Positions 24,067-27,428 of a stretch of 27,428 nucleotides of DNA are shown one piece after another. The DNA is from Brucellaceae bacterium. Its GTDB lineage: Bacteria; Pseudomonadota; Alphaproteobacteria; Rhizobiales; Rhizobiaceae. The notes below the pieces were generated by a model. That model made no database searches. It worked only from the letters and a program-made list of their open reading frames with translations, and was not told the DNA's origin. The stretch covers positions 1 through 27,428 of the forward strand of contig JACKJW010000023.1 of NCBI GenBank assembly GCA_020637755.1. Reading direction: 5' to 3'. Position 1 is the stretch's first letter. Every line of letters starts with the position of its first letter. Position numbers and translations under genes: made by a program.

Positions 24067-24516
24067 TCACTTCTTCACGCGATAGGTCTCGTGGCACTCC
24101 TTGCACATGCCGAGCACCGGGCCCACGGCAGCCTTGAAGGCGTCGAGATCAGCCGGACCATCCTTGCCGGATGCAGCGGCCGCAGCGCTGGTCTTTTCCA
24201 TGAACTCACCGATCTCGTTCTTGAAGCCGGCCATGTCTTCCCAGATTTTCGGTGCCGCAGTGGTGTCGGCACCCATGTCGGACCCGTCGGGGAAATAGTC
24301 GCCCACGGAATGGGAAACCGCGTTCAAGGCCGCGATGGCGGCCTTGCCGACCACCGGGCTGTAGGCGAGATCGCCCTTCATCATCGCGCCAGATGCGCCT
24401 GCTGCGGCACCAGCTGCCTGCATCAGGGCCTTGCGGACGGCAATCGGGTCATCGGCGGCGACGACGGCGGATGCGGACAGCAGGACCGCGGAAAGGGCAA
24501 GGGCAAGTTTCTTCAT
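24067..24516 (-). CDS. Class II cytochrome c (cytochrome c'/c556 family)
   Basis: A 149-residue periplasmic protein. The signal peptide (KKLALALSAVLLSASAVVAA) is followed by a four-helix-bundle sequence with the heme motif CKECH near the C-terminus (Cys138-His142), the hallmark of class II cytochromes c. The start of the mature part, DDPIAVRKALMQAAGAAAGA, matches the usual first helix. In the c' group the iron is five-coordinate and binds NO. The c556 group has a Met ligand near the N-terminus, and a Met is present in the first helix, so the subgroup is open. It is upstream of the diheme cytochrome gene by 14 bp. Confidence 0.9.
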   Translation of the reverse strand: MKKLALALSAVLLSASAVVAADDPIAVRKALMQAAGAAAGASGAMMKGDLAYSPVVGKAAIAALNAVSHSVGDYFPDGSDMGADTTAAPKIWEDMAGFKNEIGEFMEKTSAAAAASGKDGPADLDAFKAAVGPVLGMCKECHETYRVKK

Positions 24517-24661
24517 GTGTGCGTCCTCCGAAACAGGCGGCCGGACAATCCGGTTACCGCAGGGCCATGATAGGCAATCCGTTTTGCTGCGGGATCACAG
24601 CTTCGTGAAATCGGCCTTCCGGGGACGTGACAGATTGTTCACCGAATACGACTGCGCCCCG

Positions 24662-24695
24662 AAAGCAAAATCCCCGGCGCGGTGGCCGGGGATTT
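24662..24695 (-). terminator. Terminator after sodB
   Basis: An 11-bp perfect stem (24668-24678 with 24685-24695, AAATCCCCGGC paired to GCCGGGGATTT) has a 6-nt loop and begins 7 nt after the sodB stop. On the minus strand it ends in GATTTTGCTTTC. Confidence 0.8.
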
Positions 24696-24702
24696 CATGT
24701 CC

Positions 24703-25302
24703 TCAGGCGGTCGCCTCGTACATTTCGAGCACATAGTCCCAGTTGATGAGGCTGTCGACGAAGGCCTCCAGATATTTCGGCCGCGCATTGCGGTAGTCGA
24801 TGTAGTAGGAATGCTCCCACACATCGACGCCGAGAATGGGCGATGCACCATGCACCAGCGGATTCTCGCCGTTCGGGGTCTTCATGATCTCCAGCTTGCC
24901 GCCCTTGACCGCCAGCCAGGCCCAGCCGGAGCCGAACTGCGTGGCGCCGGCATTCATGAAATCGGCCTTGAACTTGTCATAGCCGCCGAGGTCAGAATCG
25001 ATGGCCTTCTGCAGCGCTCCCGGCAGCGCCTTGCCGCCGCCGCCCTTCTTCATCCACTTCCAGAAATGGACGTGGTTGTAGTGTTGGGCTGCATTGTTGA
25101 AGAGACCGGCATTCTTGCCAAAACTCTGCTTGACCACGTCTTCCAGCGACAGGCCGTCCATGCCGGCTTCGGCGGCCAGCTTGTTGCCATTGTCGACATA
25201 GGCCTTGTGGTGCTTGTCGTGGTGATATTCCAGCGTCTCCTTCGACATGTAGGGCGCCAGCGCCTCATAGTCGTAGGGAAGCTCGGGAAGTTCAAAAGCC
25301 AT
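24703..25302 (-). CDS. sodB: Fe-type superoxide dismutase
   Basis: A 199-residue cytoplasmic enzyme that converts superoxide into oxygen and hydrogen peroxide. Metal ligands by alignment to E. coli SodB are His27 (LEYHHDKHH), His77 (AAQHYNHVHFW), Asp160 and His164 (DVWEHSYYIDY). Gln73 in the AAQ motif is the active-site Gln that in Fe-type enzymes comes from this helix rather than from the C-terminal domain, so I call it Fe-type; a cambialistic enzyme is possible. AAGGAGA lies 9 nt before the ATG. A sigma70-like promoter and a strong terminator frame it as a single-gene unit. Confidence 0.95.
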   Translation of the reverse strand: MAFELPELPYDYEALAPYMSKETLEYHHDKHHKAYVDNGNKLAAEAGMDGLSLEDVVKQSFGKNAGLFNNAAQHYNHVHFWKWMKKGGGGKALPGALQKAIDSDLGGYDKFKADFMNAGATQFGSGWAWLAVKGGKLEIMKTPNGENPLVHGASPILGVDVWEHSYYIDYRNARPKYLEAFVDSLINWDYVLEMYEATA

Positions 25303-25345
25303 GGGGAAGTCTCCTTGGTGTCAATGGCGGATGTTCCGGGTGACA

Positions 25346-25373
25346 AGCATAGGCCGCCTTTCTCAAACGGCAA
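25346..25373 (-). promoter_or_regulatory. Likely sodB promoter
   Basis: On the minus strand TTGCCG (25368-25373) and TATGCT (25346-25351) are 16 bp apart, about 44 bp before the sodB start codon. This is a plausible housekeeping sigma promoter. No clear regulator site was recognised. Confidence 0.45.
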
Positions 25374-25416
25374 GGAAATCTGTCACGAAATCAGGGGGAA
25401 GAGAGAACGGTTCTAC

Positions 25417-26283
25417 TCAGGAATGGGCCCAGTCCCAATAGAGCTGCCGGGCTTGGCGGGCTACTGGACCGGCCTGAAGCTCCCGGTCCTCGATGCGCGT
25501 CACGGGCACGACCTTGGAATGGTTCCCGGTGGAGAAGATTTCATCGGCCTCCATGAAATCCGCGACCGTGAGCACGCATTCGCGCACGGTCATCCCCTTG
25601 TCCTGCAAGAGTTTCATGACGCGGGCGCGCGTGATGCCCGACAGGAATGTGCCGTTCGGGGCCGGCGTCAGCACCTCGCCGTCGCGCACCATGAAAATGT
25701 TCGACGTGCCCGTTTCGGCCACATTGCCCAGCATGTCGCGCACCAGGCAATTGTCGAAACCGCGCGAGCGCGCCTCCGTCACGGCACGCGCATTGTTGGG
25801 ATAGAGGCACCCTGCCTTGGCATTGGTGGGCATGGTCTCGATGGTCGGGCGCCGGAAGGGCGAAACCGTCACCGAGAAGCCCGAGGGCGCAATCATCGGC
25901 GTCTCGAACAGGCAGAGCGCGAAGCGCGTCGATTCCGGGTCCGCCGGAACGCCCATGTAGCCGCCATGCTCGGCCCAGTACATCGGCTTGATGTAGACGG
26001 CGGTCCTGCCGTCAAACTTCTTCAGCCCTTCATGGGTGAGCGCAACGATCTCTTCGGCCGCCATCACCGGCTTCATCAGCAAGGCTGTTGCGGAGTTGTT
26101 GACCCGTTCGGCGTGAAGATCGAGGTCCGGGGCGACGCCCTCGAACCAGCGCGCGCCGTCAAACACGGTGGAACCGAGCCACATGGCGTGGCTGCGCGGA
26201 CCGATCAGCGGCGGGTTGCCCTCATGCCATTCACCGTCAACCCAGGTCCAGGTCAGCGATTGCGCGCGCGTGTCCACAGCCAT
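25417..26283 (-). CDS. Branched-chain amino acid aminotransferase-like protein (class IV, PLP)
   Basis: A 288-residue fold-type IV aminotransferase. The likely reaction is transamination between Leu/Ile/Val and 2-oxoglutarate. Lys156 in the NAKAGCLYPNNARA segment is the PLP-binding lysine. The cofactor-binding VAETGTSNIF motif (about 188-197) and the FLSGITRARV segment are also present. D-amino-acid transaminases and aminodeoxychorismate lyases share this fold, but the length and the YIKPMYW and ARWFEG segments favour the IlvE-like group. The ATG at 26283 has GGGAG 8 nt upstream; a longer reading to 26436 would overlap the divergent dehalogenase. No other ilv or leu genes are adjacent. Confidence 0.88.
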   Translation of the reverse strand: MAVDTRAQSLTWTWVDGEWHEGNPPLIGPRSHAMWLGSTVFDGARWFEGVAPDLDLHAERVNNSATALLMKPVMAAEEIVALTHEGLKKFDGRTAVYIKPMYWAEHGGYMGVPADPESTRFALCLFETPMIAPSGFSVTVSPFRRPTIETMPTNAKAGCLYPNNARAVTEARSRGFDNCLVRDMLGNVAETGTSNIFMVRDGEVLTPAPNGTFLSGITRARVMKLLQDKGMTVRECVLTVADFMEADEIFSTGNHSKVVPVTRIEDRELQAGPVARQARQLYWDWAHS

Positions 26284-26353
26284 GATGCGACTCCCGTTGG
26301 TTGTTTGCACCATCGGAACCGCTTGCGCCGTCAAGGTCAACGGGAAAGCCGGT

Positions 26354-26395
26354 GTGGCACCTTGACCCCCGTTCGGCGAGGCCGAATAGTGCCAC
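26354..26395. repeat. Nested hairpin/cruciform between aminotransferase and dehalogenase genes
   Basis: An outer 7-bp stem GTGGCAC/GTGCCAC (26354-26360 with 26389-26395) encloses an inner 6-bp stem TTCGGC/GCCGAA (26372-26377 with 26381-26386) with a 3-nt loop. The element ends 30 bp before the dehalogenase ATG and lies about 70 bp before the aminotransferase ATG, in the 142-bp divergent interval. There is no U-tract on either side. Confidence 0.5.
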
Positions 26396-26425
26396 GGATA
26401 CCAGACGGGACCGGGAAGAGCTCCA

Positions 26426-27079
26426 ATGCAGCACAAGGCTTTTGTGTTTGATGCCTATGGCACGCTGTTCGATGTGCATGCGGCGGTGCGCCGTCACGCG
26501 CAGGAGGCCGGGCCCGACGGGCAGGCCCTGTCCGACATCTGGCGAGCCAAGCAGCTCGAATATTCGTGGATCGCCAGCCTTTCGGGTGACTATCGCGATT
26601 TCTGGACGCTGACGCGCGAGGCGCTCGACTTTGCCTTCGCCAAGGTGCCCGGCGTCAACCCGGCGCTGAAGGAGCGGCTGCTGGAGGCCTATTGGACGCT
26701 CGATTGCTACGAGGAAGTGCCGGCCATGCTGCGCGCCCTGAAGGATGTCGGTGCGCGCACAGCGATCCTTTCCAACGGTTCGCCAGACATGCTGGCCGCT
26801 GCCGTGCGCAATTCTGCGCTCGATGATCTGCTGGACGAGGTCTATTCCGTCGATGCGCTGCGCTGCTTCAAGACCGATCCGCGCGTCTACGAGACGGTGA
26901 CGCTGGACTGGAAGCTCTATCCCTCCGCCGTCTCCTTCCAGTCATCCAACCGGTGGGACATTGCGGGTGCCGCGAAATTCGGTTTCCATTGCGTCTGGAT
27001 CAACCGCACCGGGCAGCCGGATGAGTACAAGCACCTGGCGCCGGCGCGCATCCTCCCCTCGCTTGCGGCGCTGGTTTGA
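26426..27079 (+). CDS. L-2-haloacid dehalogenase (HAD superfamily, type II)
   Basis: A 217-residue soluble hydrolase of the haloacid dehalogenase type II group, which converts L-2-haloalkanoic acids into D-2-hydroxy acids through an aspartyl ester. The characteristic residues are all visible: nucleophile Asp9 in FVFDAYGTLFD, Thr13, Arg40 (IWRAKQLEYSW), Ser116-Asn117 (ILSNGSP), Lys149 and Tyr155 (FKTDPRVYE), and the SSNRWDIAGA motif with Ser174, Asn175 and Asp178. The natural substrate may be another 2-substituted acid. GGAAGAG precedes the ATG. It is divergent from the aminotransferase and followed by a terminator. Confidence 0.9.
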   Translation: MQHKAFVFDAYGTLFDVHAAVRRHAQEAGPDGQALSDIWRAKQLEYSWIASLSGDYRDFWTLTREALDFAFAKVPGVNPALKERLLEAYWTLDCYEEVPAMLRALKDVGARTAILSNGSPDMLAAAVRNSALDDLLDEVYSVDALRCFKTDPRVYETVTLDWKLYPSAVSFQSSNRWDIAGAAKFGFHCVWINRTGQPDEYKHLAPARILPSLAALV

Positions 27080-27103
27080 CGTGTCCCACACGCGGCGGGC
27101 ACG

Positions 27104-27126
27104 CTGTTGCGGCGGCGCAACATTTT
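27104..27126 (+). terminator. Terminator after the dehalogenase gene
   Basis: A perfect 7-bp stem TGTTGCG/CGCAACA (27104-27110 with 27115-27121) has a 4-nt loop and is followed directly by TTTTC. It begins 24 bp after the stop codon. Confidence 0.65.
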
Positions 27127-27270
27127 CGCTGTGCTCGCAAACGTGATTTGAAATTTCACGATTTCGCCCGAATCCTTGACGCAGGAAAAGAGGCGCGGCG
27201 TGAAACCAAAGCTTGTCGCGCGCGTTCATTTCATGCCCAATAAGGCGAACCTGCGAGCAGGAACCTCCTC

Positions 27271-27428
27271 ATGCCGTTGACACAATTCCATATCAGCCGC
27301 CGTGCGCTTCTTGCGGGAGGCGGTTCTTCGGCCCTGCTCGGCCTGGCAGGGTGTTCCAGCACTGCTTCCAAGCAGGCCACGACACTCTCCGCGCGCATCC
27401 CCTTCAAGGCCATCGAACCGGCGCAGCC
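27271..27428 (+). CDS. Exported lipoprotein, N-terminal 52 residues only
   Basis: The reading frame MPLTQFHISRRALLAGGGSS and on runs off the right edge. It has a twin-arginine-like signal (SRRALLAG), a hydrophobic core and a lipobox LAGC with Cys28, so it is probably a Tat-exported lipoprotein. The mature start is Ser/Thr-rich and then IPFKAIEPAQ. AGGAA lies 9 nt before the ATG. In rhizobia, Tat-lipobox proteins of this kind are often L,D-transpeptidases, but too little is visible to name it. Confidence 0.6.
   Translation, partial: MPLTQFHISRRALLAGGGSSALLGLAGCSSTASKQATTLSARIPFKAIEPAQ

Noticed and set aside
24682..26451. 589-residue open frame on the plus strand
   Set aside because: It runs antisense through sodB and the aminotransferase and has no recognisable domain.
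1..27428. CRISPR arrays, tRNA or rRNA genes, insertion sequences
   Set aside because: No regularly spaced repeats, cloverleaf-like segments, rRNA motifs or transposase frames were seen on either strand.

Overview
The window looks like core chromosome of a GC-rich alphaproteobacterium of the order Hyphomicrobiales (Rhizobiales). The reasons are a split GafY/GafZ activator pair, a MucR/Ros-type zinc-finger regulator, several small DUF families typical of rhizobia (DUF1491, DUF2336, DUF5330, DUF6456, DUF6107-like) and an alphaproteobacterial class A penicillin-binding protein. An NhaD-type Na+/H+ antiporter hints at a saline, alkaline or marine-related habitat. No rRNA, tRNA, CRISPR array, integrase, transposase or IS element was found.

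Region 1 (1-5615, minus strand) is the head and DNA-packaging module of an RcGTA-like gene transfer agent. In transcription order it holds the small terminase-like g1, large terminase g2, portal g3, a small membrane protein (g3.5 position), prohead protease g4, major capsid g5 and a head-tail connector g6 cut by the left edge. From g1 to g5 the genes overlap or nearly touch. The only real gap is 108 bp between g5 and g6, and it carries two strong hairpins, the second with a U-rich tail. Region 2 (5886-9217, plus) is a class A PBP followed by two small membrane-anchored proteins (DUF1214 and DUF1254-like). A 51-residue basic ORF (minus) and a DUF2336 gene with a CtrA-like upstream site follow.

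Region 3 (10543-13501, minus) is a putative operon of a DivJ-like membrane histidine kinase, a bitopic protein with two peptidoglycan-binding domains, and DUF1491. Next come a small DUF5330 gene and sufE (plus). Facing sufE is the minus-strand pair gafY-gafZ. In Caulobacter crescentus these are the direct activators of the GTA cluster, and GafZ acts as an anti-terminator inside it. A mucR gene lies upstream on the same strand. Regulators and a target with an internal terminator are therefore about 9 kb apart, which is the most interesting feature of the window.

Region 4 (17635-27428) is metabolic and stress-related: nhaD, a glutathione S-transferase preceded by a long hairpin that includes its ribosome binding site, an SH3-domain exported protein, an S9 oligopeptidase, a YqaA-like membrane protein, a diheme cytochrome c with a class II cytochrome c, Fe-type superoxide dismutase, a class IV aminotransferase, an L-2-haloacid dehalogenase, and the start of an exported lipoprotein cut by the right edge.

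All functional calls come from reading translated sequences and motifs by eye. No database search was possible.
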